From Flavobacterium sp. N1736 (GTDB lineage: Bacteria; Bacteroidota; Bacteroidia; Flavobacteriales; Flavobacteriaceae), in assembly GCF_025947065.1 (NCBI RefSeq), contig NZ_CP109994.1:310001-374000 (forward strand): DNA of 64,000 bases, in the 5' to 3' direction. The notes under the pieces were generated by a model, which did not search any database, was not told where the DNA came from, and was given only the letters and a program-made list of their open reading frames with translations. Position 1 is the stretch's first letter. Every line of letters starts with the position of its first letter. The translations under genes were made by a program, and so were the position numbers. Positions 16,589 through 25,865 of the stretch are shown here, piece by piece.

Positions 16589-17140
16589 TTATTTTAAATT
16601 CTCTCTTCTTTTTTTAATAATTCTTTGAAAAGCCGAAGGAGTTATTCCGGTAGTGTTTTTAAACTGGGTACTTAAATGAGCAACACTCGAATAATTAAGT
16701 AAAAAAGCAATTTCGGTTAAACTCATTTCATTGACTAGCATCAATTGTTTGGCTCTTTCTATTTTTTGCAAAATGATGAAATTTTCAATAGAAGAATACG
16801 TTACTTCCGAAAAAACATTCGATAAATAACCATAACTATGATTTAATTTCTCTGCTAAAAATACAGAACTTTTAAAATTATTATTATCATCCATATAAAC
16901 CAGTTCAATAATGGCGTCTTTAATTTTTTGAACCAAAACGCTTTTTTGGTTTTCAACAACTTCAAAACCAAATGGGCCTAAATTATTTTTTAAAGCTTCA
17001 AGCGCTTCAACACTCAGATTTTCATCTAGTTCAATTTCGCCAAAACCTAATGTGGTAAAATTCATGTTTTGTTCTTCTAATTTTTGTTTTAAAAAAAGAG
17101 AACAAATTGTGTTGATGTCAAACTTTATAAATAGTTTCAT
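16589..17140 (-). CDS. AraC-type DNA-binding protein without classical sensor domain
   Basis: 183 residues. The first ~75 form a small alpha/beta domain (MKLFIKFDINTICSLFLKQK, FTTLGFGEIELDEN). The C-terminal AraC HTH spans about 85-178, with LNHSYGYLSNVFSEVTYSSI and EIAFLLNYSSVAHLSTQFKNT and the usual GITPSAFQ. It is the first gene of the run AraC - response regulator - kinase. This AraC subtype accompanies CHASE3 kinases in flavobacterial stress blocks; targets are unknown. Confidence 0.8.
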   Translation of the reverse strand: MKLFIKFDINTICSLFLKQKLEEQNMNFTTLGFGEIELDENLSVEALEALKNNLGPFGFEVVENQKSVLVQKIKDAIIELVYMDDNNNFKSSVFLAEKLNHSYGYLSNVFSEVTYSSIENFIILQKIERAKQLMLVNEMSLTEIAFLLNYSSVAHLSTQFKNTTGITPSAFQRIIKKRRENLK

Positions 17141-17245
17141 AGGATTTAAATAGGGTTAAAGATAATTAAATTTTTTGTTGTTTCAGTCAGGTTTGTGTAT
17201 TTAATAAAAATTGTTAATCAAAAATGGGTCGTTTGCCTAATCAAA

Positions 17246-17283
17246 AAAATACCGTCTAAGTATAATAATTTAGACGGTATTTT
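17246..17283 (-). terminator. Terminator downstream of the CsbD gene
   Basis: AAAATACCGTCTAA (17246-17259) pairs with TTAGACGGTATTTT (17270-17283): a 14-bp stem and 10-base loop, with T-rich sequence after it on the minus strand. It separates csbD from the AraC operon promoter. Confidence 0.8.
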
Positions 17284-17300
17284 GATTGGGTCAAAAAGGA

Positions 17301-17486
17301 TTACAAATCCGATAACATTTGATGAAACTCTTCTTTAGTTTTACCTAATTTTTGCTGAAGCTTTCCGTACATTTCATCTTCTTTACCTTCAGCATACATC
17401 AAATCATCATCTGTAAGATCAGCATATTTTTGTTTTAATTTCCCTTTTAACTCATTCCAATTCCCTTTTATCTCTGTAGTATTCAT
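17301..17486 (-). CDS. CsbD family stress protein
   Basis: 61 residues, [20 protein letters not shown] and then [19 protein letters not shown], the full CsbD signature. CsbD proteins are small, highly charged general-stress proteins; the molecular role is not known. It lies between dps and the AraC/kinase operon. Confidence 0.92.
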   Translation of the reverse strand: MNTTEIKGNWNELKGKLKQKYADLTDDDLMYAEGKEDEMYGKLQQKLGKTKEEFHQMLSDL

Positions 17487-17591
17487 GATAGTTTTATTTA
17501 GTAATTTATAGTATTGTAAAATTGCAAATTAATCCTCCAAACACTGTTATATCTATTTTTTGGATTGTTGTATAATTCACATTTGCCCTTT

Positions 17592-18065
17592 TTATACCTG
17601 ATAACGGCGTAAAATCCATGCCATTTTTTCGTGTTGCTGTAATAAACCTGTAATAAAATCAGCAGATCCAATATCATGATTATCGTTTTCAAACACCGGA
17701 ATATAATCTCTAAATTCAGTAACCAATTGCTCGTGATTCTCTAAAAGTTCTTCCAGCATGTTTTTTTGAGAAGCATATTCTTTTGGAGATTCTTTTAAAG
17801 TCGAATTTTCGATAAATTCCTTCATCGTACCAATTGTTTTTTCTCCAAGCTGACTAATGCGTTCTGCAACCTCATCAATATTGTTTTCTAAAACGCGGTA
17901 TTGATCCTCAAATAATTTATGTAATTCCATGAAACTATTTCCTGAAATATTCCAGTGAAATTTTCTTGTTTTTACATATAAGGTCATTTCGTTAGATAAA
18001 ATCGTGGCTAATATACTTGTACTCTTCTTTAAATTTTTTGGTGTAATTCCAATATTTGGGCTCAT
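17592..18065 (-). CDS. dps: Dps-family ferritin-like DNA-protecting protein
   Basis: 157 residues, the Dps size. TRKFHWNISGNSFMELHKLF carries the ferroxidase His; FEDQYRVLENNIDEVAERIS gives the Asp and Glu of the inter-subunit iron site. The C-terminus HEKMAWILRRYQV is typical. Dps oxidises Fe(II) with H2O2 and compacts DNA; catalase lies 2.4 kb away. A -7 box on the minus strand at 18089-18096 gives a ~24-base leader. Confidence 0.92.
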   Translation of the reverse strand: MSPNIGITPKNLKKSTSILATILSNEMTLYVKTRKFHWNISGNSFMELHKLFEDQYRVLENNIDEVAERISQLGEKTIGTMKEFIENSTLKESPKEYASQKNMLEELLENHEQLVTEFRDYIPVFENDNHDIGSADFITGLLQQHEKMAWILRRYQV

Positions 18066-18088
18066 AATCCTTTTATTTAGGTTCAGTT

Positions 18089-18096
18089 CAAAATTA
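18089..18096 (-). promoter_or_regulatory. -7 element of dps
   Basis: Read on the minus strand, TAATTTTG matches TAnnTTTG, 24 bases before the dps ATG. It lies divergent to the pyrF promoter. Confidence 0.55.
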
Positions 18097-18190
18097 GAAA
18101 AGTAGACAAGTTTATTATTTACATAATTTTTTGAAGATGTTACATGAATTCAATGTTGATTTCTAATTCGTAAACCAATAATATTATTTG

Positions 18191-18198
18191 TAATTTTG
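18191..18198 (+). promoter_or_regulatory. -7 element of pyrF
   Basis: TAATTTTG, a TAnnTTTG match 21 bases before the pyrF ATG at 18219. No clear TTG at the -33 position. Confidence 0.55.
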
Positions 18199-18218
18199 CG
18201 CCACTAGCAAAATACAAT

Positions 18219-19046
18219 ATGACAACACAACAACTACACGAACAAATTCTTCAAAAAAAATCATTTTTATGCGTTGGTCTTGATCCTGATTTAACTAAAA
18301 TTCCGCCACATTTATTAGAAACCGAAGATCCTATTTTCGAATTCAATAAAGCCATAATCGATGCGACACACGATTTAACAGTAGGTTATAAACCAAATAC
18401 TGCTTTTTTTGAAGCTTATGGAATAAAAGGATGGATTTCACTGCAAAAGACGATCAATTACATCAACGAAAATTTTCCCGAAATATTTACCATTGCCGAT
18501 GCAAAACGAGGAGATATTGGAAACACTTCGAGTATGTATGCAAAAGCTTTTTTAGAAGATTTAAATTTTGATAGTGTAACCGTTGCACCTTATATGGGGA
18601 AAGATTCAGTAGAGCCTTTTCTGGCTTTCAAAAATAAACATACTATATTGTTAGCCTTGACTTCAAACGAAGGCGCTTTCGATTTCCAGACTTTAAATAC
18701 AAACGGAAAAGAATTATACAAACAAGTTTTAGAAACCTCTAAAACCTGGAAAAACAGTCATAATTTAATGTACGTTGTGGGCGCTACAAAAGCAGAATAC
18801 TTTACAGAAATCAGAAAAATTGTTCCGGACAGTTTTTTATTAGTTCCCGGAATTGGCGCTCAGGGCGGAAGTTTATCTGAAGTTTGCAAATACGGAATGA
18901 ACGATAAAGTTGGTTTATTGGTAAATTCAGCAAGAGCAATTATATACGCTTCTAAAGGAACAGATTTCGCAGAAAAGGCAAGAGAAGAAGCCTTATCAGT
19001 TCAAAAAGAAATGGAAACAATTCTTGATTTAAAGTTTCAGGTTTAG
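18219..19046 (+). CDS. pyrF: Orotidine-5'-phosphate decarboxylase (PyrF subfamily 2)
   Basis: 275 residues, the length of the bacterial subfamily 2 type. [14 protein letters not shown] is the N-terminal substrate-binding stretch, [13 protein letters not shown] contains the catalytic Asp-Lys-Asp network, and [12 protein letters not shown] is the phosphate-binding loop. It converts OMP to UMP, the last step of pyrimidine synthesis. It appears monocistronic; the next gene starts after an AT-rich inverted-repeat region. Confidence 0.95.
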   Translation: MTTQQLHEQILQKKSFLCVGLDPDLTKIPPHLLETEDPIFEFNKAIIDATHDLTVGYKPNTAFFEAYGIKGWISLQKTINYINENFPEIFTIADAKRGDIGNTSSMYAKAFLEDLNFDSVTVAPYMGKDSVEPFLAFKNKHTILLALTSNEGAFDFQTLNTNGKELYKQVLETSKTWKNSHNLMYVVGATKAEYFTEIRKIVPDSFLLVPGIGAQGGSLSEVCKYGMNDKVGLLVNSARAIIYASKGTDFAEKAREEALSVQKEMETILDLKFQV

Positions 19047-19052
19047 AAAAAG

Positions 19053-19216
19053 TTTCAAGTTTTCTTTGTTTCATGTTGCTTACTTTGAACATAAGTTTAA
19101 ACAAAGGTTGCAAAGTTTTTTGCAAAGCCTGAAGTCTGCTATTTTTCCAAAATTTGCATTAGAAACTTTATTGTCCAATAACTTGAAACCTGAAACAAAG
19201 AAAACCTGAAACAAAA
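19053..19216. repeat. Gene-flanking inverted repeat (GTTTCAAGTTTTCTTTGTTT type)
   Basis: GTTTCAAGTTTTCTTTGTTTC near 19053 is mirrored by GAAACCTGAAACAAAGAAAACC near 19190. The same motif pair recurs at 20034-20130 after the next gene, so the gene at 19233-20033 is bracketed by two copies of one intergenic element. It may serve as a long mRNA-end hairpin. Confidence 0.5.
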
Positions 19217-19232
19217 AAATCAAACTTAAATA

Positions 19233-20033
19233 ATGAAACAACTAATTGATCAGCTCGGTACTTTACATTCATTTGAGACGAATCCAAAACGTATAATTTC
19301 GCTTGTTCCTTCTCAAACTGAATTATTGTATGATTTAGGTTTAGAAGAAAAAATCATCGGAATTACTAAGTTTTGTGTGCATCCTTATCATTTTAAATCA
19401 ACCAAAAAAATTGTTGGAGGAACTAAGAAGATTCATTTTGAGAAAATAAAACTATTACAGCCAGATATTATTATTTGTAATAAAGAAGAAAACACACCCG
19501 AAATTGTCGAACAATTAAGTACAATTTGTCCGGTTTGGGTAACCAATATAGTTACTATCGAAGATAATTTCAAAATGATTTCAGACTTTGGTCAACTTTT
19601 TAATTGCAGAACCGAAGCTCAAAAATGGAATGACAAACTGACTTTTGCTTTAAGCGATTTCAAAAAATATATTCAGGATATATCCGTTAAAAAAGCCGCT
19701 TATTTTATTTGGAAAAATCCATATATGGTTGCAGGAAATGATACGTATATAAATGAGTTATTAAAACTCAATCATTTTGATAATATTTATGAAGATAAAG
19801 GTCGTTATCCTGAAATTGAACTCAAAAAAATGCGTATAGAAGGCGATCCGGATTTGGTTTTTCTATCCTCAGAACCATATCCTTTTAAAGAAGAAGATGC
19901 TTTTGAAATTGGACGTTTTACGCATCACGCCAAAACTATCTTTGTCGATGGTGAAATGTTCTCCTGGCATGGCAGCCGATTATTAAAGGCTTTTCCATAC
20001 TTTAAAATACTACACGAAAGATTGAAGAATTAG
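19233..20033 (+). CDS. Helical-backbone metal receptor (BtuF/FepB-type binding protein)
   Basis: 266 residues. KRIISLVPSQTELLYDLGL is the N-terminal strand/helix of the class III periplasmic binding fold. IIGITKFCVHP, KIKLLQPDIIICNKEE and a backbone helix to the second lobe (NHFDNIYEDKGRYPEIELKK) follow. No signal peptide or lipobox is visible, unusual for a periplasmic receptor, so it may be cytosolic. Relatives bind cobalamin or iron-chelates for ABC importers. No transporter genes are adjacent. A cobalamin-dependent mutase is 8 kb away, but a link is speculation. Confidence 0.75.
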   Translation: MKQLIDQLGTLHSFETNPKRIISLVPSQTELLYDLGLEEKIIGITKFCVHPYHFKSTKKIVGGTKKIHFEKIKLLQPDIIICNKEENTPEIVEQLSTICPVWVTNIVTIEDNFKMISDFGQLFNCRTEAQKWNDKLTFALSDFKKYIQDISVKKAAYFIWKNPYMVAGNDTYINELLKLNHFDNIYEDKGRYPEIELKKMRIEGDPDLVFLSSEPYPFKEEDAFEIGRFTHHAKTIFVDGEMFSWHGSRLLKAFPYFKILHERLKN

Positions 20034-20130
20034 TTTCAGGTTTTCTTTGTTTCAGGTTTCTTAGCGAACTTTGCGGTAAAAAACTATGTTCAAAGTAAAA
20101 CAACCTGAAACAAAGAAAACCTGAAACAAA
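20034..20130. repeat. Second copy of the gene-flanking inverted repeat
   Basis: GTTTCAGGTTTTCTTTGTTT at 20034-20053 is mirrored by AACCTGAAACAAAGAAAACC at 20102-20121. It follows directly on the stop of the metal-receptor gene; compare 19053-19216. Confidence 0.5.
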
Positions 20131-20146
20131 TTAGTATAAATAAAGA

Positions 20147-20173
20147 ATGCCGGCATCTCGAAGACGCCGGCAT
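20147..20173 (+). terminator. GC-rich hairpin before the catalase gene
   Basis: ATGCCGGC (20147-20154) pairs with GCCGGCAT (20166-20173), the loop being TCTCGAAGAC-like; flanked by A-rich and T-rich tails. Likely the terminator of the metal-receptor gene. The remaining ~220 bases before katA hold only its promoter. Confidence 0.65.
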
Positions 20174-20397
20174 CATTTAACTAACCAAAACCAAAATAAT
20201 AAATAACCAGTTTATTACATTACAAAGATCCAACATATATGAATCTTTTGCTGTTAAGGTTTTGTTATTACTTTGTTGGACATAAGTTAAGATTTTTTAA
20301 TACTTCGTTTTGAGGATTCTATTGCGTTAAATAGTATTTGGTTATTAAAATATAATAACAATCAATTTTGTTTATGAATATCGTAGAGATTAGTTTG

Positions 20398-20405
20398 TAT
20401 ATTTG
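20398..20405 (+). promoter_or_regulatory. -7 element of the catalase gene
   Basis: TATATTTG matches TAnnTTTG exactly, 24 bases before the ATG at 20429. Confidence 0.6.
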
Positions 20406-20428
20406 GTAAAACATTAAATATCAGCAAG

Positions 20429-21922
20429 ATGGAATTAAACAAAAAATTAACAACTGCTACAGGAACTCCTGTCCCAGACAATCAAAACATTCAAACAGCT
20501 GGTCCACGTGGGCCTGTTTTATTACAGGATTTTTGGTTTTTAGAAAAGATGGCTCATTTTGATCGTGAGGTAATTCCGGAACGCCGAATGCATGCAAAAG
20601 GATCTGGAGCTTATGGAACTTTTACTGTAACTCACGACATCACAAAATACACCAGAGCCGACTTGTTTTCGGAAATAGGAAAGAAGACCGATATGTTTGT
20701 TCGTTTTTCGACAGTTGCCGGTGAAAGAGGCGCTGCAGATGCCGAAAGAGACATTCGTGGTTTTGCAATGAAGTTTTATACCAATGAAGGAAATTGGGAT
20801 TTGGTAGGAAATAATACTCCGGTTTTCTTTTTTCGTGATCCGATGAAATTTCCGGATTTAAATCATGCTGTAAAACGTGATCCAAGAACCAATTTAAGAA
20901 GCGCTGATAACAATTGGGATTTTTGGACTTTATTGCCGGAAGCTTTGCATCAGATTACAATTGTAATGAGCGACAGAGGAATTCCGAAAACGTACCGCCA
21001 GATGCATGGATTTGGAAGTCATACGTTTAGTTTTTTAAATGCTCAAAACGAAAGACATTATGTGAAATTCCATTTTGTTTCGCAACAAGGCATTGAAAAT
21101 TTATCAGATGAAGAAGCAGGTTTATTAGTAGGCGGTGACAGAGAAAGCCACCAGAGAGATTTGTATAATGCTATTGAAGAAGGAAATTTCCCGAAATGGA
21201 AAATGTTCGTTCAAATCATGACCGAAGAACAGGCTTCAACCTATCGTTTTCATCCTTTTGACTTGACAAAAGTTTGGTTAAAAGGAGATTTTCCACTTAT
21301 TCCGGTTGGAGAATTCGAACTAAATAAAAATCCTGAAAATTATTTTGCAGAGGTAGAACAAGCCGCTTTTAATCCGGCTCATATTGTTCCGGGAATTAGT
21401 TTTTCTCCGGATAAAATGCTTCAGGCACGTTTGTTTTCATACGGAGATGCACATCGTTATCGTTTAGGCGTAAACAATTATCAAATTCCGGTAAACGCAT
21501 CAAGATGCCCATATAACACTTTTCACAGAGACGGAGCAATGCGTGTAGATGGAAATAACGGAAGCCGTATACATTACGAACCTAATAGTTTTGGCGAATG
21601 GCAGGAACAGCCAGAATTTAAAGAACCGCCATTAGCTTTGCACGGCGATGCGTACGCGCATAATTTTAGAGAAGATGATAATGATTATTTTACACAGCCA
21701 GGTTTGTTATTCCGTTTGTTAACAGAGGAGAAAAAACAATTATTGTTTAAAAATACAGCAGCACAGGTAGGAGGAGCAAAGAAATTTATTCAGGTTCGCC
21801 ATATCAGAAACTGTTATAAAGCTGATCCGGCATACGGAACAGGAGTAGCAAATGCGTTAGGTTTAACAATGGACGAAGTAAATAATTTTTCTGATCCAAG
21901 ATTATTAATCGAAGTGAGATAG
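20429..21922 (+). CDS. katA: Haem catalase (small-subunit, clade 3 type)
   Basis: 497 residues, the small-subunit monofunctional catalase length. Distal His is in [16 protein letters not shown]; the distal Asn is in [18 protein letters not shown]. The proximal haem ligand Tyr lies in [16 protein letters not shown], the catalase signature. No signal peptide: cytosolic. It converts H2O2 to water and oxygen and complements Dps. Own promoter upstream and a strong terminator at 21985-22016. Confidence 0.97.
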   Translation: MELNKKLTTATGTPVPDNQNIQTAGPRGPVLLQDFWFLEKMAHFDREVIPERRMHAKGSGAYGTFTVTHDITKYTRADLFSEIGKKTDMFVRFSTVAGERGAADAERDIRGFAMKFYTNEGNWDLVGNNTPVFFFRDPMKFPDLNHAVKRDPRTNLRSADNNWDFWTLLPEALHQITIVMSDRGIPKTYRQMHGFGSHTFSFLNAQNERHYVKFHFVSQQGIENLSDEEAGLLVGGDRESHQRDLYNAIEEGNFPKWKMFVQIMTEEQASTYRFHPFDLTKVWLKGDFPLIPVGEFELNKNPENYFAEVEQAAFNPAHIVPGISFSPDKMLQARLFSYGDAHRYRLGVNNYQIPVNASRCPYNTFHRDGAMRVDGNNGSRIHYEPNSFGEWQEQPEFKEPPLALHGDAYAHNFREDDNDYFTQPGLLFRLLTEEKKQLLFKNTAAQVGGAKKFIQVRHIRNCYKADPAYGTGVANALGLTMDEVNNFSDPRLLIEVR

Positions 21923-21984
21923 GTTTTTTTGAGTTTCAAAGGCTCAGAGTTTCAAAGTCTCAAAGGTTTTTCCTTAAAATAAAC

Positions 21985-22016
21985 AAACCCGACAGATTTT
22001 TAAAATCTGTCGGGTT
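21985..22016. terminator. Bidirectional terminator between katA and purU
   Basis: AAACCCGACAGATTTT pairs with AAAATCTGTCGGGTTT, nearly without loop, and is T-rich on both sides. It lies between convergent genes and within a larger imperfect inverted repeat (CTCAAAGGTTTT / AAAACCTTTGA). Confidence 0.8.
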
Positions 22017-22073
22017 TTCTATTTAAAATCAAAGATAAAACCTTTGAACCTTCGAGCCTTTGTAACTTTGAAC

Positions 22074-22927
22074 CTAAGAAAAAACAACTGTCTTATTACT
22101 ATAAACCATCGTTTTACGTTCTGCATGAAGTTTTATGGCTCTTGCCAAAACAATACGTTCCAAATCACGTCCTTTCATGATAAAATCGTCAACAGAATGT
22201 ATGTGAGAAACCCTCGCAATATCCTGTTCGATAATTGGACCTTCGTCTAATTCTGCCGTAACATAATGACTGGTTGCACCAATAATTTTTACTCCGCGTT
22301 TAAAAGCAGAATGATAAGGTTTTGCTCCCGAAACGCGGGTAAAAATGAATGGTGAATATTAATGATTTTATTCTCGTAAAGAGCAATCAAATTTGGCGTA
22401 ATAATTTGCATATAACGCGCCAGGACAATAAAATTGATTTGGTATCTTTTTAACAATTCAATTTGTTTGGCTTCGCCTTCTTCTTTATTATCTTTTGTAA
22501 AAGGCACACAATGAAACGGAATATCAAAACGTTCTGCAATCGATCGCAAATCATTATGATTACTTATGATTACAGGAATTTCAACATTTAGTTCTCCTGC
22601 GCTGTAACGCCCTAAAATATCAAAAAGGCAATGATCATATTTTGAAACAAACAAAGCCATTTTTGGTTTTTGTTCCTGATTGTATAAATCCCAGGACATA
22701 TTAAAATCAGCAGCAATAGTTTGGTCAAAATCTTCTTTCAGGCCTTCAATAGTAATGTGGTGATTGGTCAATTCACATTCTAATCGCATAAAAAATACAT
22801 TTTGCTCTACATCAACATGCTGGTCGATATAGGTAATATTTCCTTCTACTTTTGCAATAAAAGTAGTCACTGCAGCAATAATACCTTTTTGGTCTTTGCA
22901 ATGAATCAGAATCGTAATTTTTTGCAT
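22074..22927 (-). pseudogene. purU: Formyltetrahydrofolate deformylase, frameshifted
   Basis: The intact frame from ATG 22927 covers an ACT domain (ILIHCKDQKGIIAAVTTFIA) and most of the formyltransferase fold (VPFTKDNKEE, ARYMQIITPNLI) to [12 protein letters not shown]. It then shifts and stops at 22289 (212 residues). The expected continuation [37 protein letters not shown] and so on is intact in the next frame to a TAG at 22074-22076. One missing G (plus strand, about 22330) explains it; repaired length would be 284 residues, normal for PurU. The truncated form would lack the catalytic Asp. Genuine mutation or assembly error cannot be told apart. Confidence 0.88.
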
Positions 22928-23035
22928 TTTGGTTTGTTGGTTAATCGGTTAATTGTCTAATTGTTTAATCGTTTGAATGTATTGTCGTTAATTTCGATTA
23001 AACACTAAAACGATTAAACAGTTAAACGTAAAAAA

Positions 23036-23755
23036 TTATTTGCCGTCCTGCATAGCAAACACGCTTTTTAATAAAGGCGTTGTTCTTGCGCTAATATTAT
23101 TACGGATATCTTTTTCTTCAACAGCAATCATTTTAAAAACACCGGCCAAAGCCTGAGTTGTTGTATAATCTGTTAAATCAGGATTCACTTTTTTTACCAG
23201 TGGAATTGTATTGTATTTATTGATAATTTTTGTCCAAACGACATCAGCACCAACTTTCTCGAACGAACTTTTAATTACCGGATTGAACTTTCCGTATAAA
23301 GCAGTTGTTGTGCTGCCTTGTAAATAAGATGTTGCTGCACTGTCATTGCCAAGTAAAATATTTTTAGCATCTGTAAACGACATATTTTTTACAGCCGAAA
23401 CAAATATTGGTGTTGCCTCTTTAACTGCATCTTCAGCAGCACGGTTTAACATTTTTACACCTTCATCTGCCAATGAGCTAAGACCTACTTTTCGTAAGGT
23501 AGCATCTACTTTTTGTAATTCGGCAGGCATTAAAATTTTTACAGCCTCATTTTTATAAAAACCATCCACTGCGGTCAATTTACTCACTTGTTGAGTAATA
23601 CCTTTATTTAGAGCTTCTTTTAGTCCGGAAGCAATATCAACGCTTCCTGTTGGCAGTTGTGATGCCAATTGAGGCAATTGATTTAAAGTTTGTTGTACCT
23701 GAGCACAAGAAGCCAGAGAAAATGTAATAATCGTTATTAATAAAATCTTTTTCAT
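23036..23755 (-). CDS. DUF4197 lipoprotein
   Basis: 239 residues. Lipobox signal MKKILLITIITFSLASCAQV. The mature protein is mostly helical: IASGLKEALNKGITQQVSKL (near the usual DUF4197 start), AEDAVKEATPIFVSAVKNMS, LGNDSAATSYLQGSTT and FKMIAVEEKDIRNNISART. The whole length matches DUF4197, periplasmic or outer-membrane lipoproteins of unknown role found singly in many Gram-negatives. Confidence 0.85.
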   Translation of the reverse strand: MKKILLITIITFSLASCAQVQQTLNQLPQLASQLPTGSVDIASGLKEALNKGITQQVSKLTAVDGFYKNEAVKILMPAELQKVDATLRKVGLSSLADEGVKMLNRAAEDAVKEATPIFVSAVKNMSFTDAKNILLGNDSAATSYLQGSTTTALYGKFNPVIKSSFEKVGADVVWTKIINKYNTIPLVKKVNPDLTDYTTTQALAGVFKMIAVEEKDIRNNISARTTPLLKSVFAMQDGK

Positions 23756-23946
23756 TAGTTTGGGGGTTTATATAAGTTTCAAAAATACTACTTATTCAAA
23801 AACAAAGCCACAATTTTATTTCAGTAGCAGAAACATTTTGTGTCATAATTAACATGGAGGTTTTTTTTAATGTTTTGAGTTACTAAGATTCTAAGTCATT
23901 CTATACTTAAAAAACTCAGAATCTTAGTAACTTAGAATCTTTTTCT

Positions 23947-24504
23947 TCACGGCCAATACATTCTCACTGAATAATTCCAATATGTTTTGCTTGCTATATA
24001 ATTGGATTTTAATATTGAAATCGGGATATTATTGGCATCAAATAATTGGATACTTATTATTTTTTCGGCACTGTCATCTTGCAGGTCAATATTGCCTTCG
24101 GCGGCATCTATTAATTTCTTTTTCCTGAGATATTCTGCTTTTTTTTCTATAGTAAATTTTACAACAGCCTCATTTTGAGACTCTCTTTCGCCGGATAAAT
24201 TTCCGTTTGCATCAAATGTTGCTATTTTCTGTAAAAAGTCATTTTCGTAATAAAACAATTGAAAAGCAATACCCCCATGTAAAATTTGAAGTTGGCGTTT
24301 GTTGACACGAAACCTAAGGATCTGTTTTTTTGAATTTGTAAATTCTATCGAACCGTTTCCTTCTGTATCAATATTATTATACAAAATTTTACAAGGTTTC
24401 GAAAATTGAATTATTCGATTGGTATAAATCTGATAGTTGACATTTTGCGCAAATAGATTCAAACTCAAAAAAAAGAATAAACAAGATAAAAAAAGTAATT
24501 TCAT
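23947..24504 (-). CDS. Hypothetical secreted protein
   Basis: 185 residues with a signal peptide (MKLLFLSCLFFFLSLNLFAQ, cleaved after AQ). The mature part alternates short strands (NYQIYTNRIIQFSKPCKILY, RQLQILHGGIAFQLFYYEND) and a charged helix (TIEKKAEYLRKKKLIDAAEG). No known domain recognised. It starts seven bases after the Coa1-like gene stop, so both are on one transcript. Confidence 0.6.
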   Translation of the reverse strand: MKLLFLSCLFFFLSLNLFAQNVNYQIYTNRIIQFSKPCKILYNNIDTEGNGSIEFTNSKKQILRFRVNKRQLQILHGGIAFQLFYYENDFLQKIATFDANGNLSGERESQNEAVVKFTIEKKAEYLRKKKLIDAAEGNIDLQDDSAEKIISIQLFDANNIPISILKSNYIASKTYWNYSVRMYWP

Positions 24505-24511
24505 GTGTTAT

Positions 24512-24931
24512 TTATTTTTTCAGCAAATCAATTTCTTCTTTGGTTGCTTTAATATAAACAGACAATTCGTCGTATTTCCAACTTCCTCTTTTAGTAGCAA
24601 CGACAAATAAAGTTCCGGTTCCTTTAGATCCTTTTATCGGAATTTGAATATCGCAGTTTCCTGTATCATTGCTTACATTTATACTGCCCGAAACCATTCC
24701 GTCTGATTCGATCGGGTTTCCTAATTTTTCGATAACTACCTTATTATGCTGTACAGCTGTCATTGCTCCTTTATAAGCATCGGAATCTTTCATTATCGAA
24801 GTTACTCCAAAGAAAATCCCTGCTATAAACAAGCCAAAAAGAACCAAAAGACTTAAACATCCTGTGGGAACAAACCATTTCCAGTTTCTTTCCCACCAGT
24901 TTTTTCTAACTTCTGTGTAATCGTCTTCCAT
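24512..24931 (-). CDS. Coa1-like (cytochrome c oxidase assembly factor 1 family) membrane protein
   Basis: 139 residues. A tryptophan-rich N-terminus (RKNWWERNWKWFVPTGC), one membrane helix (LSLLVLFGLFIAGIFFGV), then an extracytoplasmic domain with EKLGNPIESDGMVSGSINV and IPIKGSKGTGTLFVVATKRG. This layout and the G-x-P-I / GSKG motifs are those of the Coa1/TIM21-like family common in Bacteroidetes. A role in oxidase assembly is not shown for bacterial members. Confidence 0.7.
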   Translation of the reverse strand: MEDDYTEVRKNWWERNWKWFVPTGCLSLLVLFGLFIAGIFFGVTSIMKDSDAYKGAMTAVQHNKVVIEKLGNPIESDGMVSGSINVSNDTGNCDIQIPIKGSKGTGTLFVVATKRGSWKYDELSVYIKATKEEIDLLKK

Positions 24932-25038
24932 AATTAAAAAGTAATTTTAAATTTGAGTTTAAAGAGAAGAAAGATACTCTTTTCTAAATTAAAATTCTAA
25001 ATGGAAATATATTTTTATATAAAAAACAGGGGAGATTA

Positions 25039-25674
25039 CTAAAAGATATTTTTTTGTTCTATTCTTTTTTTATTTCCAATATGATGGAGAAGTTTTCCGG
25101 TTGTTGCGTCTATTTCAAATTTTTCCTCGGGACATGTGTGAGGAATAAAATTATTTGGAATTACAACAAAATATTTCATTTCCTGTGAATTTCTGGAAAC
25201 TGATGATATATTATTGTTTTTATGCATTTGATTTTTAAGATCCATTAAATCTATATCAAATTCTTTTTTCATTTTTTCTACTAAATCCTGCCAGCTAAAT
25301 GAAAAGGGTTTATCATTATCGATCACTTTTACGAGTTCTCCATTTTCATTATATTCTTTTCGAAAACCAATGATGCAATCGTAAAAGCTTTTTATTTCTT
25401 TTGTTATTTTTAATGTTTTCTTATCATACATGTACCTTTTTTTTATCGGACTATTTAAATAGGTAACGGTTTCCTGATAAGAATCTTTATTCTCCTTAAT
25501 ATACGTCTCTACTGTATTACCATCAGGATTTATTGAAATATATTTACAATACGTATTGTTATCTTCTTTGTGCTCTCTGAACGCCTCTAAATCGAATTTT
25601 TTCATAACAGTATTAATTTTTTGTTTTTTTAGAGTTTCGGAGTTGTTTTTTAACCAAAACTCAAAGATTCTCAT
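25039..25674 (-). CDS. Hypothetical protein
   Basis: 211 residues from ATG 25674; an internal ATG at 25605 (MKKFDLEAFREHKEDNNTYC, 188 residues) is equally plausible. No signal peptide or membrane helix in the shorter form. The middle has a strand-rich region (KRYMYDKKTLKITKEIKSFY, EYNENGELVKVIDNDKPFSF) with the ENGEL..VI pattern of MORN/RHS-like antitoxin repeats, and a C-terminal part with DATTGKLLHHIGNKK. Looks like an immunity-type or house-cleaning protein; not assigned. Confidence 0.5.
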   Translation of the reverse strand: MRIFEFWLKNNSETLKKQKINTVMKKFDLEAFREHKEDNNTYCKYISINPDGNTVETYIKENKDSYQETVTYLNSPIKKRYMYDKKTLKITKEIKSFYDCIIGFRKEYNENGELVKVIDNDKPFSFSWQDLVEKMKKEFDIDLMDLKNQMHKNNNISSVSRNSQEMKYFVVIPNNFIPHTCPEEKFEIDATTGKLLHHIGNKKRIEQKNIF

Positions 25675-25762
25675 AATTTGTTTGAAGCAATGCCATGATA
25701 AGTTTTAAAACTGGTACATTAAGGTATGTTTTGGCTTCTATTAGTTGAGTTAGTAAGAAAAA

Positions 25763-25800
25763 AAAATGACTCGTTTCACCCAAAAGAAACAAGTCATTTT
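25763..25800. terminator. Terminator between two small hypothetical genes
   Basis: AAAATGACTCGTTTC pairs with GAAACAAGTCATTTT with one bulge, flanked by A and T tracts on the two sides. It ends the 25866-26243 transcript on the minus strand. Confidence 0.7.
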
Positions 25801-25865
25801 AATTTCTAATCATTTCATATGAAACAATTAGAAAAATATAAGTTATGTGAATTATTTTATTTTTA

